Assembly: GCA_904063045.1 (NCBI GenBank)
Contig: CAJFCJ010000002.1
Location: 1,235,985 to 1,260,674 of the forward strand
Length of the DNA stretch: 24,690 nt
Reading direction: 5' to 3'
Source of the DNA: Dimorphilus gyrociliatus
Taxonomy: Eukaryota > Annelida > Polychaeta > Dinophilidae
Position 1 is the first letter of the stretch. Each line of letters begins with the position of its first letter. Below are positions 10,676-21,210 of the stretch, piece by piece. Made by a program: the position numbers and the translations under genes. Below the pieces are notes generated by a model. It was given only the letters and a program-made list of their open reading frames with translations. It did not search any database and was not told the DNA's origin.

Positions 10676-10710
10676 TTTGACGTGTCTAAAGTTCCCGCTT
10701 TCCCAGCATG
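10642..10710 (-). other. Candidate first exon (5' UTR) of the zinc-finger gene
   Basis: The minus strand has a strong donor, AAGATAG|GTGAGC, with the exon ending at 10642. It follows a GC-rich patch containing ATG at 10675 in a favourable context (CAAAATGGCG). The nearest minus-strand gene downstream is the zinc-finger gene, whose 5' UTR acceptor is at 5533, giving a 5.1-kb first intron. The upstream end of the exon is a guess. Other first or middle exons in 5.6-10.6 kb cannot be excluded. Confidence 0.45.
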
Positions 10711-10790
10711 CACCATTAAATATGGCTGAAAGCTTACTTGAAAAAGTGGAGGGAATTTCCGCGAAATTCTAGTCAAAGAATTTAATTTTG
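10700..10790 (+). other. Noncoding first exon of the CAAP1 homologue (5' end approximate)
   Basis: The exon ends at a good donor, AATTTTG|GTAAGA, with the intron at 10791-10996 (206 nt), whose acceptor is TTTCTTTACAG|CC at 10996. It contains a short uORF, ATG 10722 to TAG 10772 (16 codons, starting MAESLLEKVEG). The frame that would run into the coding exon carries no ATG here, so translation should start at 10999. Confidence 0.55.
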
Positions 10791-10998
10791 GTAAGAATTT
10801 TTATAAAAATAGATGTTATATTAATATGTGTTGCTAAACGTAAAAGCCGATCGATGATCATTAATGTTAAGTTATGAAATTTTCAAGAAAATGTTTCTCT
10901 CATATCCCCTTTCTGACGGTTCTATATGTTCGCGTTCAACTTACTGAATTCTTTTTTAAAGAACACTACTAAACTATGATTTTCTTTTCTTTACAGCC

Positions 10999-13900
10999 AT
11001 GAATAAAATAAGTGTAAGATTAGCTGATTCGACTAGTAGAACTGAGAATCAAATTTCTAGGAAACGATCAACTATGAATGAAGATGATCGAAAACGCGAT
11101 TCGAGAAAGCGTAAAAGGGTAAGCGATTTTAGATTGAGTTGCTATATTTCAGTGGTATGGTAAAAATATCATTTTCCAACGGCTTTGTCTGAAACAGTTG
11201 CAATTTTCAACCCAATTTTCCGCAATCTGCTCTTTAATCTTATCGTATCCAAGACTGCAATTTGCATGTTAAGTGCATACTAACGGATAAAATTGTGACA
11301 GCGTCTAATTTCTTGTGTCTAGAGGGCGTTATTAAACGTCACTGAAAACTAATTAAGATTTATGTTTTCTTACTTACGTACATCTCTTAGAATCTTATGC
11401 GCATTTAATATGACAGGCAAATTAAATTGCAATAAAACAACAATTTTTCCTACTTTTATGTGTTCTGTATTAATCAAAAATATTATTCATTAAAAGATAT
11501 AATTAACCGTATCTGATATTGACAATTTTTTACTATGAGTTTCACATGACAACTTTTGTCAATAGCTATTTACAAAGCAATTTTTATAATAACTATAATT
11601 TACGATTTTTCAAAATTATGCAATACTAACAGTTCTCTACTAACGTCATAGATATAAGTTTCTATTTTATTATTTAGAAATTGAATATAGATAGAACAAA
11701 CGAAAAGGTCGCGCTAATTGCTCGCTATGATTGATGCTTGCGTATAGTGCAACGAATCACTTAAACTTCGTTATGAGCTTGTTTGTAATTGTATTTGGTT
11801 TTTTTTTTTCATTTTTTTTAAAAAAAATACTTTTAAAAAAAATTTTTTTTTTATTTTATTTATTTTTTATTTGTTCAAAATAAAAAAAAAGTTAAAAAAA
11901 AATAAAGAAAAAAAAAACTGTTCAGTAATTAATTCGTTCACACAATTATCTTAAATAGCTGTATATTTGCAAATGAATTACAATGGTAATTTTCGATTAA
12001 GTACTGGACTGATAATTATTCGACATAAAATTAATTCATTAGTAAAAAAATTCGTTGAGATTCAACCAAATTTTTTTTATTTCATTTTGTTTTTTTTTTT
12101 TTTTTTTTTTCGTTTTTCCTTTTTATTTTGTTTCATATTTGAAATGGTATGAGTCAACAAAAAAGTGTGTTTGTTTAGTGGTTTCTAATGTTGTTTCTAA
12201 AGATAAGTTTGAAAAAAATGAAAATGGGTTTTAAGTATAGATTTATAGAAAGCACTTTGAAGGTATCCTATAGTTATTTCGGATTTACTATTTACGAAGT
12301 AACGAAAGTGCTTTTATCATCAATGCGTATACGGTGTCTATCAATAACAAGAAGAAAAATGTTCTTGTTACCGCGTAGGCCTAAATAAATTTACCGGGAA
12401 ATGAGGGGCAGTTATATAAATAAGGCAATTGCGCCTATAAGCGAGATGGAATAAGAAAAGTATATGGCGTCCAGAACAAAAGGCTTTTGACAAGAAAATC
12501 AATGGTAGAAAAAACTGAGTTTTGCAACACGGAGAATTAGAAAAAGCTCGTATTTGAGATGTCCATCGTTGTTGCTAGGCAACGATGCGCTCTCAAAAAT
12601 CTTTTCATAAATTGCGTCATTTTTATGCTACCGAACGGGCGGCGTTCGTTTTTAAAGGAAAAAGAAAAACGTCGGCGTTTTAAGCATGTTTTTTTTCATT
12701 TCCCCATCACAAATTATTGATGTATGCGACTCAAAGTTGAAGTGCGTGAAAAAGGAATTTTAATGATGAAATTCTTGAAATAAATGCCATGATCTGCAAA
12801 AACATTTCAAACGACAAATGCAGGCCAGGTGCGCGCCGTTACCATTCTGATAAGACATTAAATTACCTTTGATCTGCGGACGGTCTTAGATGTATGCATC
12901 CGCTGATAACGTTTCTATGAATATTTGTCGCATTGTAGCAGCGTGCGGTGGTCATTTGCACCCCGGAATTTTGTTTGTCGCCTCTTTCGATAAGATTAAT
13001 CTTCTTTATTTTATACCCTTTCGACTTTTACAGATTCTTTTTCTTAAACAATCATTTCTCTTTGCCTTTTTATAAAATTAAACTTGACAATAAATGACCA
13101 ATATCAAAACAAAAATTAATGCGTGAGCCATATACCTAATACCTAAAATAATATATACATAAATAAATACACTTACTATATATACGTATTATATAGGACT
13201 TTTATATTTAAATAATAAGAAATACATATTTATGAATATATATATTTATTTCTGTAAATGTGCATACAACTTAAATACATAGTTTACTTTTAGATATCTA
13301 CATATATATGTATATATGTGTGTGATGTATACATGTACGTATCTATGTACATATGGTGTTAAAGGGGGCGGGTAAGTGTATGAAGAGATGAACAATAAAA
13401 CAAGAATGACCACTAAAGCGAACTGTAGAGCACCTGTCATATTTTTTTCTTATAAAACTGTTGTCATAGCAACGAGAGAGGCCTTATCGGTGTGCTTTTC
13501 AAATTGATTGGTTCTCTTTGTAGATGAATGTAATTGCCTGCTACATGCCATTTTTTTCTTGCAGTGTTTTCGTATTAGTTGCGTTTATCAAATTTTCGCC
13601 GCATGTAAAAAAATTTCTTTTACTCATTTTTGGACGCAGAAGCCATCGAAATTGATTATGCAATAAATAAAGTTTATACGCGCGCGTCAGTTGCGTCATA
13701 GATCCGTTAATGACATAATACGCTTTGAACTCACGATGACCCTAATTAAGCAGGACTTAATGCGCATGTAGCGTCTGGTTGTTACTAGCCGTAATTACGA
13801 CGTATGTTCGGCGGAGGCCGAAAATGTATATTTGAAAAGCGCTTTATAAATATAACAATTATGCATAATTGGGAAATTGAAAAATTACTAATCGCGACCA

Positions 13901-14928
13901 GTAGGTATACGTAAACGGAAGGGAGAGTATATGTATATATGGATATAAGTATACTTATGCATATAAAAATTTTACTTGTATGTATTTATAATTATATTTA
14001 TAATGTATGTATAATTTTTTTGGCCTACAATCTTATACATATGTACATGCATGTGTTTTACATTCCGTTCGTTGCGGATGCAATAAAGTAATTTGCTTGC
14101 AGTTTGTAATTAGTTTGAATCACGTGACCGTGCACCTGTGGCCGACGTTCTGTGGCGTCCATTGAAAATGAATGTATCCATGGTAACAGTTTTGTTGAGT
14201 CTAATGGAAATCAAAGTATCTTTGACTGACCGTCTACTTATACACGCAATGACACGCGGAACACTTTTGTTCTCTGAAAAAGTTCCTTTGCTGTTCATTG
14301 AAGCGTGCCGTATACATGTCGGGAGACGTCGGCGTTCCTTAGTACGTACACACGCAGATCGAACGTTTTTATATACCTTGTTTCTTTCAATTTGACACGT
14401 TTTTATGTAGATGGTATTTATTTTTATTTTTCGGCTACTTCAGTTCTTCGTTAGTTTTACGTATTCTAAGACAAAAATTAAGTTGATATTCCCTATTCGA
14501 TAACCAACGTATGAATGAACGTGTCCAAATTGGTCTAAATAGGACACGTAGAGCGTCGCCGGCAGCGGGACGTTAATTTTCATCCGAATTGTTAAAAATC
14601 AACAATTGACGAGTCGAAGGCGGAACTTCAAGGGCGTCAAATTAGCATGAGACGCCATCGAACGCCCATCGAACGGTTCGCGATCGATTGTGCAACAAAT
14701 CGACTTGTCACGTGACTATTAGTGAAAAGTTTAAAGTTAATACGTCTTTGGCGTATAAGTAATCTATATAAACCATTATGATCTCACATGCAATATTTAT
14801 ATACATGAAAAAGTACATATCATAAATATGTACATATTTTTTTTCATAAATAAATACAATTTATACATTTATATAAATATCTATATATAACTATATATAT
14901 ATAAGATAGTTTATGTCTTTGTACATAC

Positions 14929-14959
<31 letters not shown>

Positions 14960-16458
14960 GAATATAAGAGAAGTATATGGGATATGAAGTTTGCTAATTA
15001 CAAACTAGCTCGTGTTTACAGAACAAACTCATCATTCATACAGTAAAAAGAAAAGTTGGTAAGAAAATTGAAGTGTATGTTTCCATGGAAACTCTTTTGC
15101 CCGTCACACACGTTTTACGCCATTTTCCACATTTCACTTTGGCGCGTTTTTGTTGGGTGAAAGATGAGCGTCGGCTTCGTATTAAAACGAAACGTTTTTA
15201 ATGAAAATGAGATTGTACCGAACGCTTTAAAAAAGCCCTCCTTTTCCTTCGATGATGTTTTACACTTGGCCGAACTTTCTCCTTTTATACCTTTGAATTA
15301 TAATAATCTTGCCGCGATCACTTTGAACATAATAGAATTCTATAGGCAGTAGTTTATTCTTTGATTGTATTATGAGCAAATGAAAGAAAAACAATGAGTA
15401 ATTGGCGAATAGACTTTGATGAATTTTCACTTATCCTTCAGGCATAACTTTGAAGAGACCAGTACACTTTTTTCTAACGATTATTCGTTATGTGTATTTG
15501 ATTATGGTTTCTTGGGCTCGCCTGTCTTTTTTTATGTACCCTCTTAATAAATTTCATTTCTTTTTTCAGTCCTATTCTGTTGAATCCTCGTCAGATAATG
15601 GTAGTGACCTGGATTTAAACAAAGATTTAAAGCCGATCGAAGAATATGTGAAAGACAGGCAAGTTATGATAAAGGAAATGTTTGCAAGTGTATCTCGCGA
15701 TAAACTAAGAGCTATGCTCCCAGAAATATTAAAGGTATATCAAACTTATATTTACTGTGTTGTATTATTAATAAGATTTGCGTATTAAACTACTTTTAGC
15801 CAATACCCATGAACGACTTGCAAAAGTTTTGTTGTGAAGAATTGGAAGTGATGTCAAGAAAGAGAATTATTAGAATTTTGCAAGGTAAGTCGAAATTTTG
15901 TATTGTTACTTGCTTTATCATCGCAAACGAGTCATCATTCGAAATAATCTGGTTGGAAATTGCTGTTTAATTAAGCTCAGAATACGCTTTACGACCCCGT
16001 TATATTGGTTTGGCAGCGTTCCGTATACGCGTAAAAATGACGACGTATTAATAAGTATTCTATTTCATGAATACTAGTCCGCCTTTGATCTTCACCAGCC
16101 ATTATGAATCTGAATCCATTTTGCAGTAACGAAATTTTACCGACGCAGACTTTGCCCCTAAATTGCATTTTTGGCGCGTTTTAGTGCAAAAGTTATATGA
16201 GAGTGGTGTTTGCGTTATATTTTTAGTTTGTTTAGTTTTTTACCGCGTGTGCCTTTTAAGCGCGGCGTTCTTCTGACATTTCTCCTGGACAATCCTATTT
16301 TCGTCGACAATCTTATTACAATTCGCTATATGTATAATGTTTTTTTTTATTTTCTTTCTTTGTGCTCAGTCGCTATATATTTCGCTGAAAGACGCCACCG
16401 CTTAAATCAGGAGCGAATAGACGCCGCTCGAAGCTATAAGCAATCCATTATAATGTAA
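10999..16458 (+). CDS. CAAP1: CAAP1 homologue (caspase activity and apoptosis inhibitor 1), 152 aa, four coding exons
   Basis: Exons 10999-11118, 15570-15734, 15800-15884 and 16370-16458; junction phases 0, 0 and 1; all introns GT-AG (4451, 65 and 485 nt). Residues 1-40 are basic and Arg/Lys-rich. Residues 41-57 are Ser/Asp-rich. Residues 60-124 match the conserved CAAP1 core: LKPIEEYVKDRQVMIKEMF, then a KLRAMLPEILK block, then LQKFCCEELEVMSRKRIIRIL. The human protein has the pattern LKPxxxYxxDxxxMxxxxF, then MLPDxLK, then IKxLCxEQLELLSxKKILKIL. The family is reported to restrain caspase activation in the intrinsic apoptotic pathway. The human protein is about 360 residues; this one stops about 28 residues after the core and lacks the long acidic tail. 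Start 10999 is chosen as the first ATG after the 5' UTR intron acceptor. The family call is firm, the function inferred. Confidence 0.9.
11800..11925. repeat. A/T homopolymer tracts with inverted poly(T)/poly(A)
   Basis: Alternating T8-9 and A8-9 runs able to fold on themselves. A similar shorter tract is at 5777-5822 and a T run is at 12091-12110. Confidence 0.8.
12571..12583. promoter_or_regulatory. X-box variant GTTGCTAGGCAAC
   Basis: Palindromic half-sites GTTGC and GCAAC with a 3-bp centre, a spacing RFX proteins also bind. It lies inside a larger imperfect palindrome at 12564-12587 with outer arms CATCGTT and AACGATG. In CAAP1 intron 1. Confidence 0.6.
13460..13473. promoter_or_regulatory. 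X-box GTTGTCATAGCAAC
   Basis: Full match to GTNNYY-AT-RRNAAC, in CAAP1 intron 1. Confidence 0.6.
14120..14127. promoter_or_regulatory. E-box TCACGTGA
   Basis: Exact 8-bp palindrome, 46 bp before an X-box. Confidence 0.45.
14174..14187. promoter_or_regulatory. X-box GTATCCATGGTAAC
   Basis: Full match to GTNNYY-AT-RRNAAC, 46 bp after the TCACGTGA at 14120, in CAAP1 intron 1. Confidence 0.6.
14519..14549. repeat. Inverted repeat ACGTGTCC / GGACACGT
   Basis: Perfect 8-bp arms at 14519-14526 and 14542-14549 with a 15-nt loop. Confidence 0.6.
14655..14676. repeat. Tandem 11-bp repeat CCATCGAACGS, two copies
   Basis: 14655-14665 and 14666-14676 differ only at the last base. They lie in a CpG-rich patch with the 14707 E-box. 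Confidence 0.6.
14707..14716. promoter_or_regulatory. Extended E-box GTCACGTGAC
   Basis: 10-bp perfect palindrome, the classical USF/CLEAR-type core. Confidence 0.5.
14873..14962. repeat. Degenerate TA-rich repeat
   Basis: Several short TA runs with interruptions, in CAAP1 intron 1. Confidence 0.75.
15079..15092. promoter_or_regulatory. X-box GTTTCCATGGAAAC
   Basis: Perfect 14-bp palindrome and full consensus match, 71 bp before ATG 15164. Confidence 0.65.
15079..15163 (+). promoter_or_regulatory. Promoter-like cluster upstream of the nested ORF
   Basis: Perfect palindromic X-box GTTTCCATGGAAAC (15079-15092), then ACGCCATTTTCC (YY1-like, about 15117) and TTTGGCGCGTTTT (E2F-like, 15138-15150), all just before ATG 15164. 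There is no TATA box. Confidence 0.4.
15164..15352 (+). CDS. 62-residue ORF nested in the CAAP1 intron, unrecognised
   Basis: ATG 15164 in a fair context (GAAAGATGAG) to TAG 15350-15352. The sequence begins MSVGFVLKRNVFNENEIVP and has mixed, protein-like composition with an acidic-hydrophobic middle (FDDVLHLAEL). No signal peptide, membrane segment or known motif. It is preceded within 85 bp by an X-box (15079), an ACGCCATTTT motif (about 15117) and an E2F-like TTTGGCGCG (15138), an arrangement like a promoter. It could be a small gene, an alternative start exon or chance. I do not recognise a family. Confidence 0.3.
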   Translation: MSVGFVLKRNVFNENEIVPNALKKPSFSFDDVLHLAELSPFIPLNYNNLAAITLNIIEFYRQ

Positions 16459-16459
16459 T

Positions 16460-16465
16460 AATAAA
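16460..16465 (+). terminator. Candidate poly(A) signal AATAAA of CAAP1
   Basis: A canonical AATAAA begins one base after the TAA stop at 16456-16458. If used, the 3' UTR would be only about 20-40 nt. A later signal could be used instead; I saw no other AATAAA in the next 150 bases. Confidence 0.45.
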
Positions 16466-18518
16466 GTTATCGATTAATATGTAATTGAATACAGACTACA
16501 CAGTTTGCGTATAGCATATACGTTTCCTTTTGCTTGTGACGTTGTATTCGATAATAATACGCACGAAATCGACACAAAACTCGCATAGATTTTATCGATG
16601 AAATGACCGAGAGTGGGGCGTTTATATACTTTTTCTATACAGATATATATATTTATGCATATTTTATTTATATAAATATTTTCAAAAATATGAAAAAAAT
16701 AATTTTCCCTATGATTAATAATTTTATATTTTTTAATTAGTTTTTTTGTTTTCTTTTCTCCCCCCTCCCTCTCTTTTCTCCTTTCTTTATCCGCTATAAT
16801 TTATGATCTTATACGTGCGTGATTAAATGTAGAAAAAAAGGAAAGAGGAAAAATGCAAAATACTTTTATTCCATTTTTATTGCATCTAAAGAAAAAAGTA
16901 ATATATGCACTATTTAATTTAGGTTGAATATGCCCTAAAATACATGTACTCAAGGAAATAGCTATAAAGAGTATAATGTTTATTTCTAATTATAGTATAT
17001 TCTATTTTTCTATTTTCCACATTCTATTCATCAATATATCAATAGGAATAGATTTTAGAGAAAAGGAAAAGTTTTGAGATGTTTGCATATAAAATATGAA
17101 GGATCGAAGACGACCGCAATAGTCTGCGGATTTATATTACGATCCGAAATGGAATTGATTAGTAGACGTTTCTCGAAGGCATTGTTTACTCTTTAGCCAG
17201 CTAAACGTTCGGTTTTTTTCTGTATACGATTACCAAGCGGTTCGATATCGCTAATTTCTACAGAGTGCATAGAAAGTCTAAAGGCGTTCTTAAATCCGCA
17301 AAAAAACGAGATGAAATGTGTAATGTAAGTAGATGATAAAGTTTTTAACGTTCGAAAAAGAGGAGAAAAAGAAGTCTCTAATTACCAGCCGACACTAATT
17401 ATGTTTTGTGTACTCTATGTGACTAAGTGCTCTCTCTCTGTCTCTCTCACTCTAGTAGAAATCGATAGAAATGAAATTTTTCAAGCTAGAAAAAAAAAGA
17501 ATGAAAAAGTGCCCCGCTGAGCAGAAGAAATGATCCACAGGCGTCGCGTTTAAATCTCCGCCTGCATCATTACTATAATTTGCTGCATTGAAAAGCGACC
17601 TTTTCGAAAGAGACGAAGGCTAAACGAGTTGGACAGTGTAAGAATAGATTACAAAAGAGAGAGAAAAAATTGAAAGGTTTCGTTTGTCATTTTCGAACGC
17701 ATAACTTTGTTTGGCTTCATCTTCCTAATACGGTCACAAATCAACTTAGGCTTTGTCTTCGCTCGTCGGCGTCGGAAAGGGAAAAGGCGAAAATCGTTTT
17801 GCCGAGACGCCTCCCCGAATTATGAATATAATCGAGTTATTTGACTGCGGGCGTCGAAACGGAAATGGCAATAAAACGGAAGTGACGTTTTGCTGTTATG
17901 TATGCGTTGAACGATGTAGTTTTATTGGTGGCATAATTGGGCGCATTTCCGTTAAGAAATAGTTTTTTTAAGTTTGTGGCTAGGAGATCTCAATGCAAAA
18001 ATATCTAAGCGAAACGCATACTGACGAGAGTAGTTTGTAATGTTGATCATTTCGTGTACAGTGACATTTTGATGACATTCAACGCTGCATCTATATACTT
18101 TCCTTTAGATTTGCCTTTTATTTTCTAAAGTCCGTTCCTTATGAAAAAAGCACCTTTAAAAAAAGTATATTACTGTCTTATTGAGACGGAAAACAATTTA
18201 AAGAATTTTTTCTTAGCGCGTTGTTTAATTCAATTAGTGTTTGTTAAATAGTTTCTAAAGGTATTAAATTACGTAAGTAGAACCTATCGTCTATATGTGT
18301 GCACATATATAGAATTCACACGTGTCTTATATAATGGATTACTGGCAACCAATTTTTATACCATTATAAGCGTTGTTTGTCACTTTAATATCAGTTTTGT
18401 TTAGTTGATGTACGTTTTGTTCGAGGCGCGCGGATTGGCGACAGTTTTCTTACGTTTTCTGTAGAAAGGGAGAGCATTAACGTCGATTTGAAAAAGAGGC
18501 GTCGGATGGAAACAAGGG

Positions 18519-18526
18519 TGACGTCA
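18519..18526. promoter_or_regulatory. Full CRE TGACGTCA
   Basis: Perfect palindromic CREB/ATF site in the gene-less region. Confidence 0.4.
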
Positions 18527-18767
18527 TGGAAAATCGAATGCAAACTTTATACAGTGTCAGATGACAAAATTGTGTTTGTGAGTTTATTAAAGGAAGCGAA
18601 AATGAATAATGAATCAAGGCGCCGAATCGTATACGCGCACATAGTCGTTTCTGGCTATAGCGAATTTGAAAAATGTCAAACGAAGGCGGTATAGTCGGTA
18701 TTTCTTCTTTTTCCTCCGACTGCCGCGTCTATTCAATTTATTTGATGACCCACTAATGACCTTTTCC

Positions 18768-18781
18768 GTTACTATGGCAAC
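18768..18781. promoter_or_regulatory. X-box GTTACTATGGCAAC
   Basis: Full match to GTNNYY-AT-RRNAAC in the gene-less region downstream of CAAP1. Confidence 0.6.
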
Positions 18782-18944
18782 ATATTTAGATTAAAGTTTA
18801 GCGAGCGGCGGCTTGATGGATGGTGTTATCGGCTACTTTTTAGCTTAATCTCTAGCCGTTTGCTGCCAACTGATAACACGTACAAACTATTCATTCTCCT
18901 TTATTTTTTCTTTTATACTTTTATAATGAAACAACTTATAGATA

Positions 18945-19045
18945 TTATATATATATATATATTTCTATAAATACTGGATTCATATATATATATATATATA
19001 TATATAGTGAGTGTTTTTATATATTTATATATATTTATATATATG
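18945..19045. repeat. Compound (TA)n microsatellite
   Basis: Three TA runs separated by short unique pieces. Confidence 0.8.
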
Positions 19046-19413
19046 CGTCATATCCTTTATTCGTGCAGATGCTTTTCATTTACGCTTTTTTCGATTTTAA
19101 CCAAAGTCTATTAAACGTGCAAAAAGAGAGTGCGACGTCGTTAATACGAGCCGCTTTTAAGTTTTTGTTGACTTTTCATTTGCATAATGGCGTTTTACGA
19201 TTATAGGCTTTCTTATACGCGCGTCAAAGAACTACATTTGCGCCATCTGGCGTGTTACGTTGCCAATGGTCCTCTGGACCTTGTTTAATAAATTAATTGC
19301 ATAATGTATCAGTTATCTATTGGTATTGTCATTAGCGTTGCTGTTGTTCCTTAATGCTATCAGTGCATTCAGTAGACGCTTGTTGACTAAATAGAAATAT
19401 GGATGAATACATA

Positions 19414-19530
19414 TTGTATATATATATATATAGATAAATAAATATAAATAATATATGTAGTAAATTTTATATATATAAATATATTTTTATAAATATGTAT
19501 GCCGATAAATTTTATATAGATATATAATAT
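19414..19530. repeat. Degenerate TA-rich repeat
   Basis: TATATATAGATAAATA-type units, imperfect. Confidence 0.7.
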
Positions 19531-19633
19531 GCTATACTGAACTTAATGAGATTCAAAGTTCGTTTCACAGTTCGTTTCTCAAAGCAAAACGAACAGGAAG
19601 TGCATCTCGTAAACAGTCTTTCTTCATCGCTGG

Positions 19634-19641
19634 TCACGTGA
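19634..19641. promoter_or_regulatory. E-box TCACGTGA
   Basis: Exact 8-bp palindrome in a GC-richer patch between TA repeats. Confidence 0.45.
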
Positions 19642-21104
19642 TGAGAGCAATATCAGCGGTGATGGTTAACGAGATTTATAATTATACGACGACCGCGCCG
19701 CAAATGTACCGTCTCCAACCGCATGAACGATGCAAAATTATGTAATAAGAGAGACATTGTTGCGCAATTGTGTGCATTTTCCTTATAATTATTATTATGA
19801 TTATTATTGATATGATTAGCAAGTCTATTAGCATAGACATTATAACAACTAATGCATTTTATTAATACGAATGTTATTATTTCTACGTATAAGAAAGACG
19901 TAAAAGCTATGTATTAAAGACGTAATTAAAATTTTAATAGCATTTACTTTTATTTTAATTTTCTATTATTGCGCCATCAGAGCCAATATATTTAGTTAAT
20001 GATAATTTTCATCATTATTTTTATTATTGAAGATGTCCGTATAGGTGATTGTTGAAAAGTACGTAAGACCTTAATAACGAAGCGAAAAAAGCTTTTAAGT
20101 TGGAATAAAGAATGAATGTGCGTCATCACTTTGAAACGCTTTCAACTAATAGAATGCCACAATTATAGTAGAAGCATTAGACTACGACTGGCTGGAATTA
20201 TTATGCGTTTATAAAAGTGCCATGAATTATTGAAAATGATAGCGCGATTGAGGGGAAGAGGAATGAAGTCGAAATGAGAATGGTATACAAACAAAACGAA
20301 TGTTTGCTTGTTCTGTCCGTCGGGTGATAACGTTTGCTGTTTGTCTTGGTTGTTTGTCTTAGATCAACGTTTTTTTCCTTTTTAATTACGCCAAATATGC
20401 CGTGGTGGTTGGGAAAAGAGACGCTGGCCCCGGCTTTGATGATTACTCACTCGATTTGCATTGTAATTGAGTTTTGTTGCTGCGCTTCAGTCCGTTTTGT
20501 ATATATTATGTATAAAGATTGAAGTGGCGGGTGCGAAAGCGGTGTTGAAACCAGCGTAATGAAAAGCATAATCGCCTAACTCCGCCGCGTATGCTAATAG
20601 AATTAAAAGCAGGTGCAGTCGGGCTTTTTTTTTACATAATTAAATTTGAACGATCGTTTTATGCAAATTCTCTCGTAGGAGCGCGTATTGTGGGCGGCGC
20701 TCATCTGCTAAATTGCAGTTGTCGCTTTGATGTAAGCGATAAGTTGTTGCAGTCGTTTTTTTTGTGGACAATGAGAAAAGTGTTGAAATGCCGTTGGCGT
20801 GCTAGAGCTCTCTTTTTACTTTGACAAATTGTGTTTTTGTCGAAGCATTTCAGTGTACTATGTGTTTGTGTATTGTACATTGATATACTTTATACTTTTA
20901 ACAAATTGAAAAGTTGCACTCGACTACAGAAATACTTTGAAGATGTACTTGGTAGATATTCCTTGACTGGGAAAAGGGCATGTGATAGACATTTTCGCCA
21001 GTCATCGATTAGACGCTTTTCAAACGTGAAAATCTTATTGATCTGTACAAGTGGTCAAATGTTGCACACCTGTCGCTCACCTCGCCGCCGCCGTTGTGTA
21101 TATA

Positions 21105-21109
21105 TAAAC

Positions 21110-21147
<38 letters not shown>

Positions 21148-21210
21148 TTATATATATATATTTATACATATATATATATATATGACATATATATATATAT
21201 TTATATAATG
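21105..21210. repeat. Compound (TA)n microsatellite
   Basis: TA runs broken by ATTTATA and GACA. Confidence 0.8.

Larger units (their letters stand above)
10640..10790. promoter_or_regulatory. Probable bidirectional promoter between the zinc-finger gene and CAAP1
   Basis: Diverging transcripts are implied by a minus-strand donor at 10641 and a plus-strand donor at 10791. The region between holds GCGCCATTTTGACGTG (YY1-like GCCATTTT and CRE-like TGACGTG, 10671-10686) and TTTCCCAGCATGC (ZNF143/Staf-like, about 10699-10711). There is no TATA box in an obvious place; one TTAAATATGG lies just before 10722. The motif assignments are by eye. Confidence 0.5.
11119..15569 (+). other. 4.45-kb first coding-gene intron of CAAP1 with regulatory motifs
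   Basis: Donor AAAAGG|GTAAGC, acceptor TTTCTTTTTTCAG|TCC, phase 0. It contains four X-boxes (12571, 13460, 14174, 15079) spaced 0.7-0.9 kb apart, two TCACGTGA sites, A/T tracts at 11800-11925 and 12080-12112, TA repeats at about 14880-14960 and a nested ORF at 15164. This is much longer than the other introns of the gene. Confidence 0.75.

Noticed and set aside
14138-14395. 85-residue plus ORF over an X-box
   Set aside because: Non-ATG start, no family resemblance; the X-box explains the non-random look.
17753-18694. ORFs of 69 and 68 residues (17753, 18488)
   Set aside because: Start at TTG, no known motif and no linked exons; retained only as CpG-rich noncoding patches.
11260-20668. Perfect octamers ATTTGCAT/ATGCAAAT at 11260, 19178 and 20661
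   Set aside because: About 1.7 expected by base composition on two strands, so three is not notable.
20831-21145. 104-residue plus ORF
   Set aside because: Runs into a TA microsatellite and starts at a non-ATG codon; no family features.
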